From positions 1 through 17,248 of the forward strand of contig CAKKSJ010000199.1 in NCBI GenBank assembly GCA_919902965.1: a stretch of DNA of 17,248 nucleotides. The letters run 5' to 3'. Positions 1-7,194 of the stretch are shown one piece after another. Made by a program: the position numbers and the translations under genes. Each line of letters starts with the position of its first letter. Within the stretch, counting starts at the first letter, position 1. Source of the stretch: Burkholderiales bacterium (lineage in GTDB: Bacteria > Pseudomonadota > Gammaproteobacteria > Burkholderiales > SG8-39). The notes below the pieces were generated by a model. It saw only the letters and a program-made list of their open reading frames with translations, searched no databases and was not told the origin of the DNA.

Positions 1-290
1 TGGCTCGGTGAGGGCAATCGCCCGAGTAGAGCCAGGCCCGACGGGTGAAACCGGTCGGGTGCGCCCGAGGATCAAGCTTAGAATCTGAGCCTCGTTGTTT
101 GCATAAGAGGGAGAAAGGGTAAGATGCGGCTGTCGCCTCGCGCGTGCGAGTATGCAGGGCGTAGCGTGCATACGCTGCGGGTAGATTGTGGGGTAGTTTC
201 GTAAACCGAAAAACATAGATCAAGCATTGATGCGGGTTTCAGGCGATTTTTCGACTCCTCTACCCGCACCATCACCCAGTCCAAAGCAAT
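1..290 (+). other. Hairpin-rich non-coding stretch, candidate structured RNA
   Basis: No convincing gene lies here, yet the stretch ends at a strong plus-strand terminator, so something is transcribed rightwards through it. Visible hairpins include CCCGAC/GTCGGG (38-60), CTCGC/GCGAG with loop GCGT (137-150), an 8-bp stem closed by GCAT around 160-179, GTTT/AAAC (197-206) and ATCAA/TTGAT (219-231). A 10-bp pairing joins 176-185 to 259-268 and is followed directly by CCA. The same right arm could instead pair with GCGGGT at 232-237, so two exclusive folds exist. I compared it by eye with tmRNA, RNase P RNA, 6S RNA, SRP RNA and tRNA and could not match it to any. It could also be the 3' untranslated region of a gene lying left of the window. 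Confidence 0.3.
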
Positions 291-295
291 CCGAT

Positions 296-338
296 AAAGG
301 CCGTAATTCCAAGTAAAAACAAGGATTACGGCCTTTTT
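296..338 (+). terminator. Rho-independent terminator
   Basis: Arms 296-310 and 323-336 pair over about 14 bp with one bulged T. The loop is 12 bases and A-rich, and a run of five T follows at 334-338. This is a strong intrinsic terminator for plus-strand transcription. It must serve the structured region at 1-290 or a gene left of the window, because no plus-strand coding region precedes it here. The reverse strand has only a three-T tail, so action there would be weaker. Confidence 0.8.
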
Positions 339-590
339 ATTGTCCGCCGCAGTCCGAAATAGTGCGTTGACTGTCGGTGCGCGTTTAAATTTGATAAGTA
401 TCTGCGCCCCGAGATGATTGATGATCTGACGCGGGAGCAAGCGCAGCGTCATGCCCAAGCCAAATAGCAATTATTTCCTCAGCGTATCTGGTAGAAAACC
501 GCTAAACCAGCGGTATCTTGACCAACCAGGAGCGTTGCCCAGATTTGCCCTGGTCGGGGAGGCAATAACGCGCATGCTTCGGGTCGGCGG

Positions 591-617
591 AAAAAAAGTC
601 CGCCCTGTTGGGCGGAC
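591..617 (-). terminator. Rho-independent terminator of the secreted-protein gene
   Basis: On the minus strand a perfect 8-bp G/C-rich stem (610-617 with 598-605) with a four-base loop is followed by seven T residues (591-597 read in reverse). It lies 82 bases after the stop codon of the gene at 700-1812 and would end that transcript. Confidence 0.88.
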
Positions 618-652
618 TCGGTGACAGCCGATAATGAAAAACCAGCTCATCT

Positions 653-683
653 TGGTGTCCACCAGGATTCTTGGCGGACACCA
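653..683. repeat. 8-bp inverted repeat (hairpin)
   Basis: TGGTGTCC at 653-660 pairs exactly with GGACACCA at 676-683 across a 15-base loop. It sits between the stop codon at 700 and the minus-strand terminator and has no T-run of its own. It may be a 3' stabilising stem-loop in the transcript. A mobile-element end was considered, but no partner copy was seen in the window. Confidence 0.4.
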
Positions 684-699
684 TACTCGCGGCTCCGGC

Positions 700-1812
700 C
701 TAGAAAGGAATCCGGCTAAGGCTGTTATCTTTGGGCACGCTAACGGTCACGGACTTGGTGGCCGCATTGCCGGCGGCATCACGGGCCTCAACGGTAACGG
801 TGTAGATGCGGCCGTTGCCCTTGCCGCTACGCTCCGCGCGGAGGTTGAGCGTGAGGTCGCCAGTGATCTGGATATCGTTGGGCTTATCGCCATCGCCAAG
901 GCCGTTGTCCGGCTCGTTGCTCGTCGCGCTCACAATCTTGAGTGAGGTGACACCAACGTTGTCGGTCGCGACCGCGTTAAGCGTCACGGAGACCATCTTG
1001 TGATTGGGCGGCCAGATGATCTCCTGCGAAGCGGTGAGCTTGGAAATGACCGGCAGCGTGGTGTCTCCTCCTCCGGACGCAAGGACGCGGAAGTTGCTGA
1101 ATGTCGTCCCTACAGCGCTATTTCCGAAGAAGAGGTAAGCATTCGTAGTGTTTAGGGAGGGCACTGAAGTTAAGGGGACGGTTACGCTGGCTCCTGGGAG
1201 TTGGCTGGGCACCGACAGAGTAACGTCGTTGCCACTGCGAGCGATACGGAAAGTTGTCGTCACTCCAGTTTGATAAGACCCGATGCTCTGAATGAATGTA
1301 AAGCCCATGGGAATTTCGCCCACGTCGACTGCCGCGTCGATCCCATAATAAGGATAGAGGTTGTGTATCCGGAATTCGAATGACTCTGTCGGCTCGTTAT
1401 AGTAGCTCGGGTTCTTTGTGCCCTGGCCGAAGCCGACGTAGATAATGTCGTTATTGGTTGTGGGGGCCGTCACGTCCACTTCGAAAACGAAATCTGTTGT
1501 TAGGAACGCGCCGGAGACCGTCTTTATCATGGGACGATCGGTTCCGTTTCCAGTGCCCGAAGCGGACGAAGTTCGAGTCAAGCCGTTGGCGTCGTAACTG
1601 TAACCCGGCACCAACGTAAGGTGCGGGCTCGTCGGACCGGTCAGCGGGTCAGAGAAGTTCAGGTCTGTCTCTAGCGCCATCGCTGGCGTGGCCGTCGTAA
1701 CGACTACTGCGAGCAGCAGTGAGAGTGCCAGTCCCGCTTTTCCAAGCAAGCCGGAACCTGACAAAACTCGAAATAAAGCAGCAGGTGTTTCCTCGGTTCG
1801 TATCGCGTTCAT
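700..1812 (-). CDS. Secreted protein with C-terminal HYR/Ig-like domain
   Basis: A 370-residue protein of unknown function, predicted to be exported. A long basic n-region (1-25) leads into a hydrophobic core (about 26-40) and a signal peptidase site APAMA-type (after Ala46). Residues about 47-240 look like an all-beta, Thr/Ser-rich domain that could be a lectin-like or jelly-roll fold, which I cannot name. After a Gly linker (about 246-250), residues 251-370 form an Ig-like/HYR-type module marked by WPPNHKMV, ATDNVGV and ARDAAGNAATKSVTV, a pattern common in extracellular and cell-surface proteins. The start is firm: AAGGAGGT lies eight bases upstream of the ATG. It is separated from pilY1 by 634 bp and has its own terminator, so it is probably a single-gene unit. 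A Fur-like box lies upstream. No sorting motif (PEP-CTERM, LPXTG) was seen at the C-terminus. Confidence 0.85.
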   Translation of the reverse strand: MNAIRTEETPAALFRVLSGSGLLGKAGLALSLLLAVVVTTATPAMALETDLNFSDPLTGPTSPHLTLVPGYSYDANGLTRTSSASGTGNGTDRPMIKTVSGAFLTTDFVFEVDVTAPTTNNDIIYVGFGQGTKNPSYYNEPTESFEFRIHNLYPYYGIDAAVDVGEIPMGFTFIQSIGSYQTGVTTTFRIARSGNDVTLSVPSQLPGASVTVPLTSVPSLNTTNAYLFFGNSAVGTTFSNFRVLASGGGDTTLPVISKLTASQEIIWPPNHKMVSVTLNAVATDNVGVTSLKIVSATSNEPDNGLGDGDKPNDIQITGDLTLNLRAERSGKGNGRIYTVTVEARDAAGNAATKSVTVSVPKDNSLSRIPF

Positions 1813-2446
1813 TTCACATTACCTCCTTCTGTTGACGTTTCCTAGGTGGATGTAAAAGCATCAGGCAAGGCGCAGTCTGCCGAGCATTTAGGTCTCCCGT
1901 ATTCGCGCCGAAGCGATAACCAGACAACCTAATGAGAATGAAAGCAATTCTCATGCCAGGACTAGACGGGGTACGTCCCCTTGGAAAACACGTTTGTGGC
2001 GTAAAAAATTGGCCTACGGGGCACGCAACCCGAAATCGAGGGGGAAAATCCTGTCGAAGACTCCGCATCTCTTGACAGGAACCCGACAGGCGGTTCCGGG
2101 TTGGGATTTGCATCCCGCCATAGACTGCAGTCGACCTAACCAGCCAAGAGCTCTCACTTTTGCCCTGCCTAGGGAGCCATCCCGGTACAAAACTTGGTAT
2201 GTCGGCAGCGGCGTGGCCCCTTGCCCAAGGTCCTGCAAGCTCGGCCCGATCTGTCCCAACAGTCCCACGCTGGGACTGAACCGCATAGTGTTACTAGCGG
2301 TTGGCTCGGTCCCCCCCTCCTTGCCCTCTGTCGAGAGGTATCCTCTTTTCGAGTCTAGAGGCGGCTGCGCCGCTCCGTCCGTCCTCGCTGGCGCTGCGGG
2401 CGGGCGGCGATCTTCTCCCCATCCAGGAGCCTGGACTTGGACTTCC
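1813..2446 (-). other. 634-bp non-coding leader region with many hairpins
   Basis: No supported gene between pilY1 and the secreted-protein gene. Hairpins seen include GCGGC/GCCGC (2361-2373), AGAGG/CCTCT (2334-2346), AGTCCCA/TGGGACT (2261-2277), GGGAT/ATCCC (2103-2116), and TCCTGTC/GACAGGA (2049-2080). Read on the minus strand the 2103-2116 hairpin has a GCAA loop, a GNRA tetraloop, which favours the minus strand as the RNA sense. That would place the structures in the pilY1 3' region or in a long leader of the downstream gene. I could not match it to the c-di-GMP, cobalamin or fluoride riboswitch patterns. No T-rich terminator follows pilY1, so read-through is possible. Confidence 0.35.
1932..1954 (-). 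promoter_or_regulatory. Fur-box-like inverted repeat
   Basis: A perfect 8-bp inverted repeat, ATGAGAAT and ATTCTCAT, separated by seven bases. Set against the classic 19-base Fur hexamer pattern (GATAAT GATAAT C ATTATC), the central 19 bases agree at 13 by hand count, with both outer hexamers at 5 of 6. It lies 120 bases upstream of the secreted-protein start, a reasonable place for iron control, but I found no clear -10/-35 pair tied to it. Confidence 0.35.
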
Positions 2447-5400
2447 TCAGTTGTCCCCCTTAAGGAACTTATAGGTGCGCGTGCGCGTCTGGGTTATTGG
2501 CGGATTGATCTTGGACGGCTTGATCGGTGAAGCTCCGCCCCCGTCGCGCGGCGGCGCGCCGATCAGGACCGCTGTCGGCTGGCCGTCGATGGGCACGATG
2601 CCGATCACGGGTGAGGGCGGCAGCCCGCCGCCGGCAAATGTGACCGATCGAACCCCGCCACAAGAAGCATTGTTTGCGGTACCTATCGAGCCCGATCCAT
2701 TGAACAGATTGACAAAGTAACCGCGCGCTTCGCCCAGCCGGGTATTGCACGACAAGGCGCTGCTGAGCGGCCGGTTGGTGCTGAAGGTGACCATGCCGCC
2801 GACAATCACCGCGCCGGTGACACCCTGTTCGCCTTGTCCGTTCGCATTCAAATACATGAACCAGCCTTTCTTGCTGGCGCTGGTGAGCAGGTTTGTGCTG
2901 GTGCAGGTCGAGGCGTTGGCATCGCTGACGTCCATCATGTTCGAATCCAAGTCCAGATCGGTGGCCGCGGTGCTCGGCGTGGAGGTCAGGTCGTCCTTGT
3001 AGACATAGGCCTTGTTGGGGTAGGGCAACGCGGTGTAGGGGTAATTGCTTATCAGCGGATGTTCGCGATCGCCCGAGACTATCGCAAGGAAGGTCGAGGA
3101 TCCGGACGGGAACAGCCCGGGTCCGAACAGGAATTTGCGCCCCTGGCCGACGCCGTTGGTATAGGCGATCTTGTGCATGAACCATTTGGTGGTGTCGGTG
3201 GTGTTGTTGGTCGACGCGGGGTAGGGCAACGCCGTCAGGGTGGTCGGGGAGCCGACGAAATCGATGCGATAGATATTCCCTCCGATGTCGGCGACATAGG
3301 CGTAATCGACCAAACCGTCGTTATTGATGTCGATCATGTTCACGTCCGCCGCTACGCCGCGCGCTGTGGCGAATGAGGTAATCAATGTGCCGGTGTTGGC
3401 GTCGATGAAATAGACCACATTGCCTGTGGTCGAACCGCAAGAGGGCGCCACAACGTCGGCGTCTTCGCAGCTATCGTAGCCGCCGCCTATCACCACCACC
3501 GGGTTGGTCGTCTTGTCGGGCGAGTAGCCGTTGATGAAGGCGACATTGGGCGTCGACCAGGTCTGCCCCATCTGCGAGAAGCCGGTATCGCAGGTGCCGG
3601 CCGAGTCGCAACCGTGTTTCCATTTCAGCGCCGGATTCGCAGTCGGGTCTGAGACATCGAAGGCGTAGATCATCCTGCCGCCTCGGCGCTGGGTCGGGTA
3701 GATCCAGACCGGGGGGTTGGTTCCTTCCGCGGCCGCCTGATAAATGCCGATCGAGCCGTCGAAAAAGTAGTCCTTGGCGGTGGCGCCAACCGTGCCGAGC
3801 TTGTAATCGACTGCGGGAGTGTTTTCCTTCAGCCGCTGCAGCTTGGAGTAATGTGTCGGTGCGACGAACGCCCAGCGTTCCTTGCCGTTGGAGGCGTCCA
3901 CCGCGCGCAGCGTGCCGTCGTTCGCACCGTAATAGACCGTGACCCCGGCGGTACCCCCATAGTTGACCGGCAGCGGCCGCGAATGCACCACGTCCCCGTG
4001 GATCGAGGGCCGCGTCTGGGTGGGATTGGTGCTGGCATCGTACAGGCCGGTGGCATTGTTCACGTCCTTGCCCAGGGTGAAGTCGACAATGTTGGCAGCC
4101 AGAGTGCCGCTGGGGACGTTCGTGGTATTGAAATCGACCAGCGACGTGCCGCTTAGGGTGAGCATATTGCGGTTGGCGGTGGTCTGAGTGGTCGCGCCGC
4201 CCGGGGTATTGCCCCGGCGCAGGATTTCTGCAACCGCGCCTTTTTCCACGGTCGGGCCGTCCGGCAGGTCCGAATAAATGGTGCCGGATGCAACCGCGGA
4301 AGCGCAGTTGCTGGCGGGGTCAGGATTGACCACGATATTGGACCAATAATTGCTCGAGTCGGTGGTCCAGAAGCTCGCGGCGCAATCGTCGATGAAGCCG
4401 GTGAGCGCGTTGGTGGCCGGGGCGCTGTTCTTGTCGACCAGATCGAGGTCGCCGCCGACTTTGCCGATCGCATACTGCTTGAGGTTGCCGTACCAGCGCG
4501 GATTGGCGTCTGGATCGGGGCGGAACATGCCGATGAACACCTGGTTCGCGTTCTGGGTGCGGTTGGTGGCGTTGACCGGCAGGCTGGCCGAGGCGAAAGT
4601 GGTGTTGACCGACTGGATTTCGTTCAGAATGCTTTTCAATGCGTTGACAATGGCCGCCTCGTTGGTGGCGGCAAAATATTTGCCGCCGCCAGCTCTTGCC
4701 ATGCTCATGTACAGCTGCGTTTCCTCGGCGTTTTGCTGCGCGTTGAACACGTCGATGGTGTAGGTGGTGATCGACTGTTTGATGGTATCGGCCGGGCTGC
4801 TGGCCGCATTGATCGACTTGGCCTTATGCAGGCAGCTCGCCCATTCGTCCGCGTTGGCGGCCGTGCTCGGCGTAATGAAGGACCCGGTCGGCGTGACCAC
4901 CGTGCCGGTACTATTACCGGTGACCATGTAGCGTGCGCCCGAAGTGCACAGGCCGGCGCTGGCGGTGGGGCTGGCAAAGGTGCAGCCGCCGTTGTAGCTG
5001 GCGCAGCTGGTGGCGAATTCGGAGATGCCTGTGGGGCTGGCGTAACACTGCGAGGTGTTGCCGAGCAGGGTGGGGGTGGAAACAGCGCCAGTGCTGGTAA
5101 CGGCGACCGCGCTTGCGGTCACCGTCTGGGTCACGGCGTACTTGTAGCGCGGCGTGGTCGTGACCGTGGAGGGCGAGCCGGTAGCCGCTTGCGTGACGGT
5201 CACATGCGTGAGGCTGCCCGAGCATCCCGTGGTGTCGGCGGATGCTACCGCGCTATAGGTGCAGCTATAGGTGGTGGTGGTGACGTCGTTTCCGGAGGTG
5301 ACCACCGTCGTGGCCGGGCAGGTCAAGCTGCCGTGATCGGTAGAGTTTGACCATTTGGTATTTCCAGTGCTGACACCCGTATAACAGGAAGTCGAAAGCG

Positions 5401-6616
5401 CGCTGGAGTTAGTGATCTGATTGCTACCCAGCACCGCTGCGCCCACGCTAGCGGTACAACTCGCGCTGGCGGCGGCGTCCACGGCGCCGATCACATAGGT
5501 ATCGTTGCTGTAGGCAGTGGTGGTGGTGGTCAGGTTAGGCGCGGTGCCGGTGGTGACCACGGTCTGCGTCGGCAGGCTCATGCCGCCATGGTCCCCGGCG
5601 GCCGCCGCTGCGGTAGCGTAGCAGCTCGTGGTAACGCTGGTGTTGGTCGGGGCGGTGATCACCGCTGGCGCGGTGCTGGTGCCACTGCTGGTGATGGTGT
5701 TGCCGGTCACCGAGTAGCGTTGCGTGCCGCTGAGGCAGGTGTCCAGGTTGGTGGTGGTGAGGCTGTTGCTGCAACTGAGGCTATCGTAGCTGCCTGCCTG
5801 CGCGGCGAAGTCGCTGGTGCTGCAGGCGGCCTGGCTGGCATAGCACTGCGAAGTATAGCCGAGGTTGGTCGTCGTGGTTGTCGTCCCCGTGGTAAATCCG
5901 GGGACCTTGAGCTGCGGGCTGACGCTGCAGCTCAAAGGGGAACTGGCGAGCGCGGTGCCGTTCTCGGCCGTGTCGGCTGCGGGGCCGCTGGAATTCGGGT
6001 TGCCGATGAATATGATGAAATTGCGCCCGCAGGAATTGGCGTCGGAGAGCGGCGACCTGAAGGTGGTGTAGTTGGCGGTGTAGCCGTCGGGATCGGCCTT
6101 GCTCGCGATTACCGCCGACGGCGAAACCGAATTGCCGCCGCTGAAGTAATTGTAAGCGTCGCGCATCAGGTTGCCGTATTCCGTATTGGCGTTTCTCTTT
6201 TCGTCCGGGTCGCTGACATTGTTGTAAATCGTGGTCATTTCGGTGCTGAAGGCGGTCTTGTTGGCATCGGTCATCGGCTTGATCGCCCTGCGGATGAAGC
6301 CGCCGGTGTCGTTGGCGGTGCCGCCGGTGACAAACTCCATCAGGCCCAGATTCACGTCGGCACTGATGGCGCCGAGCACGGTGTTGATGGCACGCGCTTC
6401 CGACTGGCCTTGCGCGAGGCCCCCGGGCCATTGCTGGTTTTGCCTGGACCAGTTGGACGTGTTGTCGAGAATGATCAGGATTTTCGGGTCGGCGCCGGTG
6501 CCGCCGCCGGCGCCGGTGAATATGTCGATGTCTTCCGCTGCGGTTTGCGTCGGGGCAATTGCGGTCGCCGCGCACAACAGCAGCGCCGGCAGTGCGTGTT
6601 TGCTTGTGTGTTTCAT
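2447..6616 (-). CDS. pilY1: PilY1-type type IV pilus tip adhesin/biogenesis protein
   Basis: PilY1 (PilC) proteins sit at the pilus tip with the minor pilins and act in pilus extension, adhesion and surface sensing. The 1389-residue product starts at the ATG at 6616, with GGGAG eight bases upstream; the longer upstream reading overlaps pilX and is rejected. A signal peptide ends near Ala27. A von Willebrand A domain starts at about 44 (ILIILDNTSNWS, a MIDAS-like motif with Thr and Asn in place of the usual Ser residues) and runs to about 205. It resumes at about 591-670 after a Thr/Cys-rich insertion. The C-terminal beta-propeller (about 860-1350) is the PilC/PilY1 domain, with a calcium-loop motif DINNDGLVD at 1096-1104, as in Pseudomonas PilY1. 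It is the last gene of the pilin operon, 47 bases after pilX. Identity is secure; the insertion is unusual. Confidence 0.96.
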   Translation of the reverse strand: MKHTSKHALPALLLCAATAIAPTQTAAEDIDIFTGAGGGTGADPKILIILDNTSNWSRQNQQWPGGLAQGQSEARAINTVLGAISADVNLGLMEFVTGGTANDTGGFIRRAIKPMTDANKTAFSTEMTTIYNNVSDPDEKRNANTEYGNLMRDAYNYFSGGNSVSPSAVIASKADPDGYTANYTTFRSPLSDANSCGRNFIIFIGNPNSSGPAADTAENGTALASSPLSCSVSPQLKVPGFTTGTTTTTTNLGYTSQCYASQAACSTSDFAAQAGSYDSLSCSNSLTTTNLDTCLSGTQRYSVTGNTITSSGTSTAPAVITAPTNTSVTTSCYATAAAAAGDHGGMSLPTQTVVTTGTAPNLTTTTTAYSNDTYVIGAVDAAASASCTASVGAAVLGSNQITNSSALSTSCYTGVSTGNTKWSNSTDHGSLTCPATTVVTSGNDVTTTTYSCTYSAVASADTTGCSGSLTHVTVTQAATGSPSTVTTTPRYKYAVTQTVTASAVAVTSTGAVSTPTLLGNTSQCYASPTGISEFATSCASYNGGCTFASPTASAGLCTSGARYMVTGNSTGTVVTPTGSFITPSTAANADEWASCLHKAKSINAASSPADTIKQSITTYTIDVFNAQQNAEETQLYMSMARAGGGKYFAATNEAAIVNALKSILNEIQSVNTTFASASLPVNATNRTQNANQVFIGMFRPDPDANPRWYGNLKQYAIGKVGGDLDLVDKNSAPATNALTGFIDDCAASFWTTDSSNYWSNIVVNPDPASNCASAVASGTIYSDLPDGPTVEKGAVAEILRRGNTPGGATTQTTANRNMLTLSGTSLVDFNTTNVPSGTLAANIVDFTLGKDVNNATGLYDASTNPTQTRPSIHGDVVHSRPLPVNYGGTAGVTVYYGANDGTLRAVDASNGKERWAFVAPTHYSKLQRLKENTPAVDYKLGTVGATAKDYFFDGSIGIYQAAAEGTNPPVWIYPTQRRGGRMIYAFDVSDPTANPALKWKHGCDSAGTCDTGFSQMGQTWSTPNVAFINGYSPDKTTNPVVVIGGGYDSCEDADVVAPSCGSTTGNVVYFIDANTGTLITSFATARGVAADVNMIDINNDGLVDYAYVADIGGNIYRIDFVGSPTTLTALPYPASTNNTTDTTKWFMHKIAYTNGVGQGRKFLFGPGLFPSGSSTFLAIVSGDREHPLISNYPYTALPYPNKAYVYKDDLTSTPSTAATDLDLDSNMMDVSDANASTCTSTNLLTSASKKGWFMYLNANGQGEQGVTGAVIVGGMVTFSTNRPLSSALSCNTRLGEARGYFVNLFNGSGSIGTANNASCGGVRSVTFAGGGLPPSPVIGIVPIDGQPTAVLIGAPPRDGGGASPIKPSKINPPITQTRTRTYKFLKGDN
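4913..5869 (-). repeat. A-B-B'-A' repeats inside the PilY1 insertion
   Basis: Repeat A covers protein residues 250-306 (5699-5869) and A' covers 517-568 (4913-5068). Both share TSQCYAS, a middle with Cys and Phe-Ala, and end in SG-x-x-RY-x-VTGN. Repeat B covers 329-380 (5477-5632) and B' covers 408-460 (5237-5395). Both share TSCY, a DHG-x-(S/M) element, TVVT-x-G and TTTT-x-YS. The copies have diverged at the DNA level but are obvious in the protein. All lie within the von Willebrand A domain, between its nucleotide-fold strand ending near residue 205 and its final strand near 615. Confidence 0.75.
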
Positions 6617-6663
6617 GACTTTGCTCCCACAAATGTCGCTTGCGTTGGTCCGGCAGGCCACCG

Positions 6664-7194
6664 TCAGCACGGCACCAGGCTGCACACGGTATCGGCCGGT
6701 ACCTGTACCGATACCCCCTGGCGAAGTTCCACAGAAGTACTGGTGGACGCTTCCGTGGCGACGACCTTGAGGTCGTACAGCGTCAACGCGCATAGCGAAT
6801 TCCCGGTGGCCGCGCCGACAATGCCGAAAGCCTGTGCCGTTCCCAGGGTGCAGCCGAGTTGGCCGGTGTTGGCCAGGTTCAGGGCGCTGTTCTTCAGCAC
6901 GTGCGCCTGCTGCAGCGTGGGCGTGATGGCCACCGCGACATCGGCGGTTCCATCGGCATTGATATCGACGTTGGCCGTCGAGGCTGCGTAAACGCTGCCC
7001 GGCAAGCTGATCGCCGCCTCCACCGCTTCTTCCGCGGCGCGCAGGGTTTCATTGCGAAACTGCATATTGCCCACGATCTGCAAATTGCTCTTGCCCAAGC
7101 GGAACGTGGTGGTCGCCATGAGCGTCAGCAGCACCAGCATGATCAGACCGATGAGCAGGGTTGCGCCTTGCTGGCGTCGCGGCGGGGTTCTCAT
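6664..7194 (-). CDS. pilX: Minor pilin PilX
   Basis: A 176-residue type IV minor pilin of the PilX family, thought to join the tip-priming complex with PilV, PilW and PilY1 in the inner membrane. The class III leader is cleaved after Gly10 (RRQQG/ATLLIGLIML), followed by the hydrophobic helix (about 11-32) and the characteristic PilX N-terminal segment (FRLGKSNLQIVGNMQFRNETLRAAEEAVE). Position +5 is Ile instead of the usual Glu, as expected for PilX, which resembles the tip pseudopilin GspK in this. The C-terminus has a Cys pair (VCSLVPC). The ATG overlaps the pilW stop codon (ATGA), which indicates translational coupling. pilY1 follows after 47 bases. Confidence 0.93.
   Translation of the reverse strand: MRTPPRRQQGATLLIGLIMLVLLTLMATTTFRLGKSNLQIVGNMQFRNETLRAAEEAVEAAISLPGSVYAASTANVDINADGTADVAVAITPTLQQAHVLKNSALNLANTGQLGCTLGTAQAFGIVGAATGNSLCALTLYDLKVVATEASTSTSVELRQGVSVQVPADTVCSLVPC

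Larger units (their letters stand above)
339..699. other. Gene-free stretch, possible decayed remnant
   Basis: No supported gene. A stop-free plus-strand run at 363-467 would end in a plausible C-terminal tail (DKYLRPEMIDDLTREQAQRH...), but it has no start and follows a stop codon directly, so at most it is a decayed fragment. A small hairpin ACCGCT/AGCGGT lies at 498-514. The right half carries the minus-strand terminator at 591-617 and a hairpin at 653-683, both downstream of the gene at 700-1812. Confidence 0.4.

Noticed and set aside
2..88. Open stretch that could be the C-terminal tail of a gene entering from the left
   Set aside because: Only 28 codons are visible, with many rare codons, and the DNA folds into hairpins. 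It cannot be told from chance without the flanking sequence.
176..271. tRNA or tmRNA gene suggested by a 7- to 10-bp acceptor-like stem and CCA
   Set aside because: No T-stem can be formed beside the TTCGACT loop-like sequence, and no D-arm or anticodon arm of normal size is present.
1..2310. Nine-base direct repeat TGGCTCGGT at 1-9 and 2302-2310 as ends of a mobile element
   Set aside because: Too short to mean much, with no matching flanks, transposase or integrase between the copies.
2414..2446. Resemblance to the GAGGAAAGTCC element of RNase P RNA on the minus strand after pilY1
   Set aside because: Only a partial match over a few bases, and none of the other conserved RNase P regions follow.
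1994..2530. 178-codon plus-strand reading frame
   Set aside because: It crosses the pilY1 end in antisense, has no ribosome site, and its product is rich in Pro, Ser, Arg and Trp without any motif I recognise.
5588..6991. Long plus-strand open reading frame of 467 codons opposite pilY1, pilX
   Set aside because: It is the antisense of strongly supported pilus genes, its product is a low-complexity Gly/Ala/Arg/Val protein, and it has no recognisable domain. GC-rich third positions and the repeats explain the missing stops.
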